Source: Hirudo medicinalis (Eukaryota; Annelida; Clitellata; Hirudinida; Hirudinidae). Taken from it: a stretch of DNA of 41,853 nucleotides. Shown one piece after another: positions 9,801 through 24,010 of the stretch (its first letter is position 1; each line of letters starts with the position of its first letter). Made by a program: the position numbers and the translations under genes. A model generated the notes under the pieces. The model made no database searches, was not told the origin of the DNA, and worked only from the letters and a program-made list of their open reading frames with translations. Location of the stretch: positions 74,109-115,961 of the forward strand of contig MPNW01000467.1 in NCBI GenBank assembly GCA_011800805.1, in the 5' to 3' direction.

Positions 9801-12800
9801 CTTACATAATTATTAATAATAATTAAGTTCAGCGGCAAAAAGTATATCAAGCAGCTCAGGCTTTGAGGTTTTAATGATGTTGGGGGCATTTTCCCCTGAG
9901 TAGTTGTCCTTCCCCTGACCTTTTGTGAGAAGCAAAAAAAGGTCACCTCATTAGGTTGAGCGGGGGTCTGATTCCCACACTGGATTGAAAAGCTGAAATG
10001 ACGTCGATTGTTAAGGAAACTCTGGCAACCATTTAAATTAGGTTTCAAGATATCTTTTCGCATTTATCCAGCCATTTGTTATTGACGGATTGAAGCTTTA
10101 CTTTCGAATGTACGTTTTCGTTACGAGTTGTGACACATTCAGAGTTTATGTCTACAATGTGGGACTTGTAAGATTTGCCACAGTCCCCTACATGCTTCAA
10201 AAAAAGCAACATGGTCAGGTGGTTTTGAAAATAAATTGTTATTAAACGCTTATTGTGTTTATCAAATAAAGTAATAAATAAAAAGTAAAAAAATAAATAA
10301 ATGAAAATAAAGTAAAATAATTGTTTGATGTGGTTCAAAATTTTTTAGAATTTCTTTTTCTAAGACCACCTCTTAGACCAGAGATTCTCAATTTTCTAGT
10401 GCAGCGAACCCTCGGTGGGAATTTGATTTACTGTGGTGACCCCCGAAAATAAAATTTCAGCTTTCCTAGCTGCAAAGTGTTTGTTGTTGGTACTGATCAC
10501 AAGAATCAAGCCTGAATTTCTTGACGCCTTCAGCCTTGTTTTCAAAATACATCCTGTTCAAAATCTTGTTCTGAAAAGTTAGGGTGTTTACTGGATAAAT
10601 TACTTAACACCCCGTTTCAGTTTGTTTCGTTGATTCGGCTGACAGAATTTCATTACAAAAAAGGCTTTGCGGTTTCTAAATTTCTTTAAAAAATATGCCT
10701 TTGGCAAAACGTCAGGCGACCCCCTTAAGGGTCGGGACCTACAGGCTGAGAGCCGCTACTTTAAATCCAAAGTATCACCCTACAAAGTTTCATCAGAACA
10801 GCTACTAGGAGTGCAGATTTCTTTAACGTACATTAACTCTTTATTTATTACACACTATTTGGCAGATGAACCTCATAAGTATTTAGACGAATATTCTTAC
10901 TCTTTTAGTTGCTATGACCTTACGACCATTCTTATAATTTATTTGATATTCGACATGAAATTAAAAATGTTAGTTCTGCCTGTTCAGCTTGTTGAACAAC
11001 TTAAACACCTTTTGCTTTTGAGTTTGCTTTAGGAGAAGGTAATGCAATTAATAATATTAATAATTATCATCATAATAATGTTAACAATATTAATAATATT
11101 ATTAATAATAATCAATAGACTAATGCGGGCCTTATAAGTGCCCATCATTTTTTTGCTTATTTGATAAAGGTTTAAAAGAGCTATTTCATCATTCACTTAC
11201 CCATCCAGTTTCTTGACATATTTTTTCAAGTAATCAGCTGAGCATTCCGAGAAGTGATAAGCGTTATGAAAGGTGTCATTCGAATAGTTGTCAAAATTTG
11301 GTGTCATGATATAGTTGTCCTCAGGTTTGCAGTAGTTGAGCCCATCATGTTCAGCTCCAAGGCTTTTTGCAGTAAATTAGTTATTATTATTATTAATAAA
11401 CAGGCTAACGTGATTGCTAGAAAAATAATTAAAGTTATAGAAAATAATTTTAAAAATAGATCATCCACAAGATGAATATAACCAAATAATTGAGACCATA
11501 TCTTTTTTAACAAAGAAACAAAAATCTGGTTCGTAACATATATTAATATGTAACAAATATATTATAACATGTAACAAAGACAAGGAACTATAGAATTAAC
11601 AAACTAAAACAAGCACCAGAAACCTCGCATGAAACCACAACATAAATCGTAAATCAAAATTCTTCCAATCCTCGTTATCAATATTACTTGTATTTGTGTA
11701 AACTATAAAGACAATGAAATTGGCAATTAAGACCAAAATGAGCAAAGAATGATGGCTTGTAATGTGACGCAGGTTGGCCGAATGGGTTGCGTTCCATCAT
11801 ACAACGATAATGGCAACAGTCATAATGTTTTCGTGTACGAAACCCAGCCTATACTGCCGCAAGAGCCCTTGGGAAGGAGCGCTATGTAAATGGTTAACAA
11901 GAAGAATGCCTTTGACGCTATGCATGTGGCGCTAAATAAATGAAGTATATTTACATCACAGACAATTGGACAATATATTGGGCAAACAGCGGAGTGTAAT
12001 CAGTGGTAATACGAATTATATCTAAATTCTTTGAGAGAAATGAGCCAACGTGGTTTCAATGACCTTGAAATTCACTAACGATTTATGTCATTTTAAAGAT
12101 CATCAAACATTCATACGTACGTATGTAGTTTCTTTTTCTACGAAATGTGGATCATGTATTGCCATACTACTAAAAATTGTTAATATATCGATGGCGATGA
12201 TTGAATAAACCTACGTTTCTATCATTGACCCCAGTAAACACCATTTAATTAGACAATTACTATTATAATTAATTATTATATTATTAAATTATTATTATTA
12301 GAATTATTATAATATTAAATATATTATTGATATTGCAGTAATAATAACAATAATAATTTATAATAGTAATAATAATAACTATTAATCGTTAATAATTGCA
12401 AAAATTAAACTTACTGTCACCTAATAAATACCCAAGCGATTATTTATTATTGATGTGTTAACAGGATCAACAATCTTGCTAACTGTCCAGTAAATGGACA
12501 AATTCAGTTGTAAATGCCACCTTGACAAACACATGAATTTACCACATCAACGTAAATTGCTCGGTTAAAAAATGCAAGGGACGTAATTTCTAAGAATGTT
12601 TTTAACAAGCAATTGTCAAACTCACACGTGGCCTATCTCATGAGACGCGGTACTAGTGGTGTAGAGAGGGGGTCCATAATCAATGATGGCAACGGGTGAG
12701 AATCGGCATGCTTTACTTTGCATTGCCATGCCGACATAGGCTTCATTGTGATCATCCTCATTTACCATAATATGGCTGAAAAAGGTAGGGACTGGTAGAT

Positions 12801-15514
12801 GAAAGCACCATGCTACATTAAATGGAATTGGTGGATCTATGTATAAAATAATAAATGGTAGCATTTCAAACTACCATAATCGATAACAAATGTCACCAAT
12901 GTAACAACCTTGTAAATGCAGCCAAGATGTCGTAATTTGGCAATTTAAGTTCATGATCTGCTTTTCCCATTTCTTCATTTGCCCATTCGCGCATATTGTC
13001 CAAGACCTTTCTTGCAATAATTGTGTTTGGATCAACCTTTGAGTTTTTACCTTCAATGAATGGCACATCTCCGGGACTCTGAAGACCGACAAACACAAAT
13101 TTTCATTCGATACATAGAAGCAGAATAAAAAAAAGTAGAATAAAATATCAGGATTCAAAATTGAAAAATCATTCCCAAATCAATGTAACAATCATAATTT
13201 TCATCAATATGATCACTCACTTCTGCAATCAGTGCTCCAACCCATTTGGTGGTGAACTTTAGATGCTCCAGCTCGATACCTTCGTAATCATTTTTCACCT
13301 TTTGAATAATCGTTGTTAATTTACATTCCCATTCAAAATACGATTATACCATCTCCTAAGGTAGAGCTATGCTTATTGCTCAAACGTGCTTGTTTATATT
13401 TATTGTTAATGTTGCTCAATCACATACCCCTTCCATAATGTGGGTGAAGAAATATCTGATGGTTCTCCTTGCATCTTCTTTCCTTCTGATCTCTGACGTG
13501 GCATTACTTCGTGTGAAGTATCTTGAAGAACACGGGAGATATATCACGAAATGCGCATTAAGACAAGAAAAAGGCAATGAAGCAACTGACTTGTTAAAGA
13601 TTGAATAATCTATGATTGTGAATATTTCGATTGTCATCAGCCTTTTCTTTGCTGGTATTAGAGCAGATCTCTTCCTCATTCTCGTCTCTTTTATCATGCT
13701 CCATAGCTGATCTGAGAAATTATCATAATATGCATACTCATTATTATGAATTATAAAAAAATCCGGTCATTATTGATTTGTTAATATACAAACATCATAA
13801 ATGATGTTGCAAATTTATCATTTGTAATTTTACATAACGATTAATTTATAATAATGATTAATTTATAATAATGATTAATTTATAATAATGATTAAGTTAT
13901 AATAATGATTAAGTTATAATAATGATTAATTTATAATAATGATTAATGTCTAAGAAAACTGCCATCAATAATGTTTTAATTTAAGCGTTGTGTTATGCTT
14001 GCAATAAGACTTTTAAACATTTTCATGACACTGTAAACCCACCTTTATCCAATTCAGCACTCTGCCGTGGTTTTCTTGATGGGGTTTCAGAGAGTGAATG
14101 AAGTCTGCCATCAATAATGAAAAGTTTGCTTTGAATATTATTATTCTTTTTCTCCCCGTCAGCTGCTTTATCCTTTTTAATGGCCAATGTGGTATTACCC
14201 AGGGAAATAACCTTCACTGGTTCCAGGGAGAAGGATTTGTTGCCGTGAGTAAATGAGATCGACTGACGAAACATTTAAACAATACATCGTAAATTCTCGT
14301 TACAAATAAAATATTTTCGTGTACATAAGTTATTGTCATATTCAAATTGAGCATTCAATAAAACTAACTTTTGTGAGTAAAATTGCAAAGTCTAAATCGT
14401 TATTATTATATGGCAGGAGGGCATTTAAGTTAGTGCCTGTACTTTACAGAGATGATTGAGACGGATACATCGCTACGAGAAGGTGTCGATGAATAGCTAG
14501 CCGGTTTGCTACCAACAAGTCATCTTTAAGAATAATAATAATAGTAGTACTAGCAGTAGCGTACCTTGACGTCCATTACGCAACTAGACGATTATGTTGT
14601 TATATTGTTAGCGGTTGAAACCCATGCTGCCCAGGCGAAAAGAAAATGTTTTAACCAGTAGACGAGGTAGAAATCACGCATCATCGATGAGGATGACAGA
14701 ATTTGATATAAAATTTTATGACTCACATAAAGTGTCTCTTCAATTCCCTCGACTTCCACGGCCACAGTAGCATAGGCATCGAAGAAAGGATCCTTGTAAG
14801 TTCCGACGAGCTTGAAATGTTTAATATCAAGTAAATATTTGATTTTGTCCTTAAATTAAAAATAAATCTTTAAATAATTCCCCGCCCAAGTGCCTCTTAA
14901 AGTAGCCAACGTACATTCAACATCAATTAAAAATCAAGATTCAAAACAAATTTGCAACTGCAATTAAAATAAGACAGCAATTCATAAATCTGTAATTTGT
15001 GATTTTGCAAATGAGCAAATGACCACGAACTTCCTCCTCTGGGGGATTCCATACTGATCTTTGACCTTCAAACTGGGTCAATATCAATGGTTGCTTGATT
15101 GAACGCTTCGACTGCTTGATTAGGTTCAAAGTTACTTGACCGCTTTCAAGGTGAAGGTCGATTTGAATGGAGTCCGGTAGAGACTTTGTGTTGCTTTTCC
15201 CGATGTCCTTGTAGGTCCATCGCGTGTTCACTGAAATTATTTTCAACTAATTTTTTTCCAAATTTTCCAATTATCCTCAAAATATAAATAATAATAACAA
15301 TGATAATATGAACATCATAACGATGCACTCATTTATATTTTAAAATGTCTGGTTACTGTACTCGACTCAATAGCAAATAAATATAAAATTTTATTTTCGA
15401 TAAAATGCAAATTATAGTTAATATCTTCAAAAATGTTTTACCTTCATCTATTTCAACTGAAGTCGATTTGTGAACACAGGCAATCAGTAATAATGCTTGA
15501 ATTGCTTTGGAAAT
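6815..15514 (-). CDS. Secreted ADAM/ADAMTS-like metalloprotease with ShK-like C-terminal array
   Basis: Fifteen exons fit in phase: 15514-15442, 15230-15031, 14810-14727, 14262-14043, 13687-13591, 13521-13428, 13298-13221, 13078-12909, 12775-12626, 11362-11201, 9371-9224, 8563-8398, 8217-8062, 7580-7131, 6978-6815, giving 803 residues plus an unseen first exon with the start codon. Order of parts: hydrophobic signal segment (IQALLLIACVH); M12B propeptide (exons 2-4); furin site RMRKR; catalytic domain starting IEIFTIIDYSIF; zinc site HEIGHV joined across an intron to LGAEHDG, completing HExxHxxGxxHD; Met-turn YIM; a PGQLYDLDEQC and MDGTTCSNGAWCRRGKC cysteine-rich ancillary region typical of ADAMTS; then about five cysteine modules ending in CCASC, CCKSC or CCQTC. 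No thrombospondin WSxWS motif and no membrane anchor is visible. All catalytic residues are present, so an active extracellular zinc protease is likely; its substrate is unknown. Confidence 0.9.
7799..7890 (+). mobile_element. SINE-like repeat, family B, copy 1 (intronic)
   Basis: Shares its layout and much of its sequence with 11770-11864: a tRNA-like A box (GGTTAGCTTAATGGG), then GTTGCGTTC, and AACCCAGCCT near the end. It lies in a protease intron. The 3' tail seen in copy 2 is not obvious here. The family is distinct from the tRNA-Glu SINE at 5809. Confidence 0.6.
8988..9046. repeat. Short dispersed repeat, copy 1
   Basis: About 60 bp resembling 30138-30200: both contain TTCTCCATTA, AATTGACATAACAT, a G-run, TGGCTG and CCTAG in the same order. 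It lies in a protease intron and is probably the end of an interspersed element. Confidence 0.5.
10379..10760. mobile_element. hAT-type non-autonomous element (MITE), 382 bp
   Basis: Left end CAGAGATTCTCAATTTTCTA and right end CAGGCTGAGAGCCGCTACT are imperfect inverted repeats. Both carry inner GACCCCC/GGGTCG words (GTGGTGACCCCCG at 10434, GGCGACCCCCTTAAGGGTCG near 10715). This is the well-known terminal pattern of hAT elements (CAGnGGTTCTCAACC...) found across animals. No transposase is encoded; the open frame at 10667-11032 runs out of the element and is not credible. A clean 8-bp target duplication could not be confirmed. The element lies in the protease intron between exons 10 and 11. Confidence 0.7.
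11040..11115. repeat. AAT-rich low-complexity tract
   Basis: Imperfect TAATAT/AATAAT repeats inside the intron upstream of the next protease exon on the plus-strand axis. No other structure noticed. Confidence 0.7.
11765..11950 (+). mobile_element. SINE-like repeat, family B, copy 2 (intronic)
   Basis: tRNA-like head with GGTTGGCCGAATGG as A box and GTTGCGTTC; middle with AACCCAGCCTATACTGCCG; tail GGCGCTAAATAAATGAAG. Matches 7799-7890 over the head at roughly 70% by eye. A similar tail fragment, GGGCGCTATATAAG followed by ATT repeats, occurs alone at about 8640-8668. It lies in the protease intron between the two halves of the zinc-binding site. Confidence 0.65.
12240..12400. repeat. ATT/AAT low-complexity tract
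   Basis: Dense imperfect ATTATT and AATAAT repeats in the intron that separates HEIGHV from LGAEHD of the protease. No coding content. Confidence 0.75.
13839..13947. repeat. 17-bp tandem minisatellite, about 6.4 copies
   Basis: Unit GATTAATTTATAATAAT is repeated six times with a partial seventh copy. The fourth and fifth boundaries carry AAG in place of AAT; otherwise it is nearly perfect. It is intronic in the protease gene. Confidence 0.9.
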
Positions 15515-15614
15515 CTGTTAATTAAATAATTAATAGATACTGTTTTTTATTTTTCGATAGGCACCATATCCACCGTATCTATAATATCCTTCACAAAAGT
15601 GATACCAAAATGAT

Positions 15615-15861
15615 ATAGTAGTGCTGATTCATTAGGTCTCAACATAACGTATTACAGTACCATTTCCTCAGAGGTCGTCTCCTAAGTGCCTTCTTGCTTG
15701 ACAAGCAAATGTATTTATTGAGTACAATATTTAAATCTTATCATTTATAAGCTTATTGTCCTAACCAGACAACGACAATCAACAATGAAACCTTGGCCCA
15801 TCACATATGTCTCTGACCTGATAGAACAGGTATGACCTGTTTTTGGTTTTTATTGTTCTTT
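15615..15861. repeat. Dispersed 247-bp repeat, copy 2
   Basis: Same length and orientation as 3641-3887. It lies just upstream (on the minus-strand axis) of the first recognised protease exon, between the gene and its broken duplicate. Confidence 0.85.
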
Positions 15862-16639
15862 GACCCATTACATTGTGCGTTGTTGTTGTTATCATTGCCA
15901 TCAACAAATAAATGACAAATGCCTTATTGTTGTTTGTCTGTAATTTATACAAATTGAAGTTGTCTGTTAGCTACGTACTGTATAACTAGATGATCAGGCC
16001 TGAGCTCCACAATGTCATTCAAATACGTGCTGCCATGTGGTAACCCTTTGGAGCTGTTAAGATAAACATTTGTGTGATTGTACTGTTGGTCATTGAGAAG
16101 ATTTCAAAAATTTAAATATTTATTATTTATATCAAAACGGAAATCAAATCAACTGTAAATCTTAATGACCATATTAACCTAGCTACATTTTTCAATTCCA
16201 ATTAGCCGATTTTTAGCATGTATCAATGTATCTCAAAGACATCTGGGCACGCGACCTTCCCTATCAAAACTCCTTAACTGGGTTGTAGACACGAGACGAC
16301 GATTGTTGCTTTTATGGCTATCAACCCATTGAGTTAATCTGGTCGCCGAGTTCGTTCCCCATTTTGGCAATAACAGGTTCCATCCAGTCCTGAGTGGGCA
16401 GGAGAACCGCCTTCGTGATAGTGGTGTCTGTTGCGCCAGGTATGTTGCATTCTTTGATTTTTCTTCGATGTTAATGACTTATTTTAATCTACTCCATTTC
16501 ACTTTCAGGTTCATCTTTTTTTTTTGTAACACGATTACTTAGTGTTTGCTTCGGATAACGCTTTCTATTCGCCAGAACAACATCACAGGTACTTTACTTT
16601 TTTTTATCTAATAAATAAATAATAAATAGTTCCTCTCAT
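15862..16639. other. Region upstream of the recognised protease exons
   Basis: No exon recognised. The missing first coding exon of the protease should lie here or further right, on the minus strand, because the first visible exon (15514) starts with a splice acceptor and in phase but has no ATG. No convincing start exon was found. Confidence 0.4.
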
Positions 16640-17535
16640 CTCAACTTCAATTAGCTTTCAATGTATCTGATCGCCAGTGGTTTGCATGATTGACAGCAAG
16701 GACAGTAAGTTTTATATAATCCCATTTGCAAAACTTAGGCTCGCTCCATTGATTATGTATTTTTGAAATTTTTTGATTCCAATGTAACTCCAAACTCGCC
16801 ATCATCGTGTCTGCATAAATCTAAATCACAATTAAGAGACTATTATTAATATAATGTTGCAATTATTGTGGTTTTAATGAATGTACTTCAGTACTTAAAA
16901 ACGAAATAAATAAATATAAATCGAAAAAAAAAATTTTTTGGAAATGATTTTTGATTCATTAATGAATAGATGCTATGGACAATGCCACTCACCTTGGTCC
17001 TCTTTGGCATTAGCACAACTAGCGCAGCAGTACTTCTGAACAAGGTCGTCATAGCAGAGATCGGAATCAAGTCCAATCAGTTTCTATAGTTTAGGTATAA
17101 CCGTTTGCCTCAAACGCTGACATATTCCAATAAACCTCCATGAATACACGAATCTGAAAAAGTGTGATATACATAACTGCGCGGGTATATTTGATATGCT
17201 ACTAGAAAATATGGAAAGTCTATTGAAGCCGTACTTGGGGAGTTATTGGAAGGAGTTACTATTGTTACGAAGGATTCAGGGCTCTTGGGCGCGTTACTGG
17301 TTGATGATGGTGATGGATAGGCAGCGTAGGTCTCACAAGAGAAGCGAGTGTTAAGATGACACACTTCTGGCACCGTGTCCGAGCATCCAACATCTTTGTC
17401 TCCGTAGAGACAGGTTGCATCCGATGAGTTCTGGACAAGAGTGCTTCAGGTTTTGCAGCAGGTGGCATAATATCCGTAGTAGCAGTCCCTCGGTTCGAGA
17501 CTGGAGCATTCATCTACGACGTCTTGACAGCCTGT
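16640..17535 (-). pseudogene. Broken duplicate of the protease C-terminal exons
   Basis: Bases 17000-17535 match the ShK-array exon of the protease (7131-7580) segment by segment on the same strand: ECSSLEPRDCYYGYYAT against ECSSLKARDCYNGYYAT, TCLYGDKDVGCSD against TCLYGDKGIGCSE, LVQKYCCASC against TVQKYCCASC. A piece at about 16680-16760 matches the last exon (6815-6978). Damage is clear: a premature stop at 17446-17448 right after CCKT, one codon lost before it, and cysteines lost (RFSCETY against QFCCQTC). No catalytic exons accompany it. It is a partial tandem duplicate that has decayed. Confidence 0.85.
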
Positions 17536-18047
17536 TTGTTACAATTATTTCATGACAGTCAATTGTAATATGTCAAATAAAAACGTTTAATTTACAAAAA
17601 TTATTCCCTTATACCCGAAAACCAAAAAATGGCCATTACTATTAATAATAATAATGTTATTATTAATTAATTACTTAGTTAATTTATGAGGCGCCATTTG
17701 TAGATGCTAACAGGTTATTACAAGTTAGGAATTCATTACTTACATGTATTGAGCCATTTTATAATTTTTTTATGCTTTGATAGCAGGAGAAGAACCTCGG
17801 GTTCAAAAAACTTCGTGAAATTGTTATTGTATCCAGCATTCAAACTCACAATGAAGTAATAAATTAATAATAATTAAATATAAAATAAACTCCAAATTTA
17901 TCAAAAGTTTTAACGTTAAGCTCGACAATTAATGATTCAATTAATATTCCGCAAAAAACGACAAACGTTCGAAAAATCCCATTTCTGACGTCATCCGTTG
18001 TTTGATCTAAGAAGCTTCTATAAGCTCGCTTCTCAAAGTGGAATAAA
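17536..18047. other. Intergenic stretch
   Basis: AT-rich sequence with short AATAAT runs. No exon or RNA gene recognised. It could hold the promoter of the small repeat-containing reading frame that follows. Confidence 0.4.
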
Positions 18048-18260
18048 ATGATTGGGGCTTGCGAGAACAGAAACGGATCGGACGATACAAGAATTTCCAG
18101 ACAGAGAAGTCGATGCAAACCTAAAAAACCAAAAAAATGCAGACAGCCCAAGAAAAAAGAAAAGTGCAAAAAGCCCAAGAAAAAAGAAAATAAGTGCAAA
18201 AAGCCTAAGAAAAAAGAAAATAAATGTCCCAGGAAGCCTCAAAAATATCTGCTTATCTGA
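18048..18260 (+). CDS. Possible small Lys/Cys/Pro-repeat protein or last exon
   Basis: A 70-codon frame whose second half is a repeat of the decapeptide CKKPKKKENK (two full copies, 30-nt units, plus flanking partial copies; bases about 18138-18224). An AATAAA polyadenylation signal at 18300-18305 follows the stop by about 40 bp, which supports a real plus-strand 3' end. The frame may be complete from the ATG at 18048, or it may be a terminal exon starting after a splice acceptor such as GAGAACAG near 18068. I do not recognise the family; no signal peptide is visible. A repeat expansion in non-coding DNA is the alternative. The opposite-strand phenylalanine-rich frame is a shadow of the same repeat. 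Confidence 0.4.
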   Translation: MIGACENRNGSDDTRISRQRSRCKPKKPKKCRQPKKKEKCKKPKKKENKCKKPKKKENKCPRKPQKYLLI

Positions 18261-18299
18261 AGTCAACATGCTACAGACTCTAATTGTTGCTAATTATTA

Positions 18300-18305
18300 A
18301 ATAAA
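18300..18305 (+). promoter_or_regulatory. Polyadenylation signal
   Basis: AATAAA 40 bp after the stop of the Lys/Cys repeat frame; another AATAAA lies at about 18317. Confidence 0.45.
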
Positions 18306-19467
18306 CTCTATAACCAAATAAACACGTTATAACTGACCAAAGAAACGAAGTTAAAACGCAAAAGGTCTTTAATCATTTTAATCATAAATGTGAATTGATA
18401 AAGTATTTAATCATTAGTCTAAATTAGCAAAAAGCAAAAAACATCCAAAAAAAGGGGCAACTTCTATTGAGGTCAACAAAATAGTTTTTCGATAGGCTCA
18501 GAATTTGTGAGTCGAAGCAGACCAAAATTGCCTCAGTTTATTACATTAACCCCGAAGCCCTATCTTTTGGAAGCAATTGTCTAAATAATTGTAAAATGAT
18601 CTGCAGGAGATCCAGGGTATTGTGACGTTCTGCTTTAATGGATAATTTTATTTTATTTTAATAAAGTTCAGTTCGGATCAGTTCGTTCACCTAATATAGC
18701 AGCACTCTACAATCACAATCATACAAATAAATTTACGATAACTACATAGGTTTGTTAGAACTAAAATTGTAAAAACTGTTTTTTTAATTTACTATAATAT
18801 TTTAATATTTTAGTTATGAATCCAATTTACAAGATAATAATTTTGAAATTTCAACATTCCCTTTTGAGAAAAATTTGTTTAAATCAAACGGAATAAATTT
18901 AAATTAGTTAATAATTATAACAATTATTTTTTTAAAGAAAAAACATTATACTTTATGTGATTTGAATCTTACCAAGACCTCGGAAGCCAATAAAATATTA
19001 TTAAATAATTTATACAAAATTTAAATAAAGTTCTTATTATTAAATATTCATTACATGGATTTATAAATTACTATTGAATGCAATTAAAACATATCTACAT
19101 TTGAAGTTGTTGGTAATCTCAATGTATCTCGAACTCTCGTGGGAAAGTGTATTTAGTTATAAATTTGAATGTTGTTGACAATATCCAACAAAAACAAAAC
19201 ATATTGTACTTCCCGCTATTGCCGCTAAATGAATTTGGATTTTACATCCATATTTCGATAAAACGTTTACCGTAACACCTTCGGAATTGTGCTCTTGCCA
19301 TAGATTTTTTTTCTCGGTTTTGAAAAACGAAACATGTTATGCCTTAAGTGAACTAACTGAATCGTGACATCCAACCTTTGGATTTAGTGTGCCAAACGAA
19401 ATAACTTTTGAATATTTGAGTTTGCTTTCAAAGGATTGCTCATCGTCAAAAACACTTTGAAGGCTTT
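18306..19467. other. AT-rich intergenic region upstream of Scm
   Basis: No supported gene or RNA. The last few hundred bases should contain the Scm promoter and 5' UTR, but I see no clear TATA box or other element. Confidence 0.4.

Positions 19468-24010
<4,543 letters not shown>

Noticed and set aside
10045..10338. Minus-strand frame considered as an extra protease exon
   Set aside because: The flanking protease exons (11201 and 9371) already join in phase with a sensible product, and this frame has no matching cysteine pattern.
10667..11032. Plus-strand frame of 121 codons
   Set aside because: It starts inside the hAT MITE and runs into intron sequence, with no domain.
12785..12864. Extension of the zinc-site exon upstream to the ATG at 12864
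   Set aside because: The phase-consistent acceptor is at 12776-12778, and the upstream residues do not resemble a reprolysin domain.
17864..18269. Phenylalanine/leucine-rich minus-strand frames resembling membrane proteins
   Set aside because: They are the antisense of the AAG-rich Lys repeat; the hydrophobic look comes from the repeat composition.
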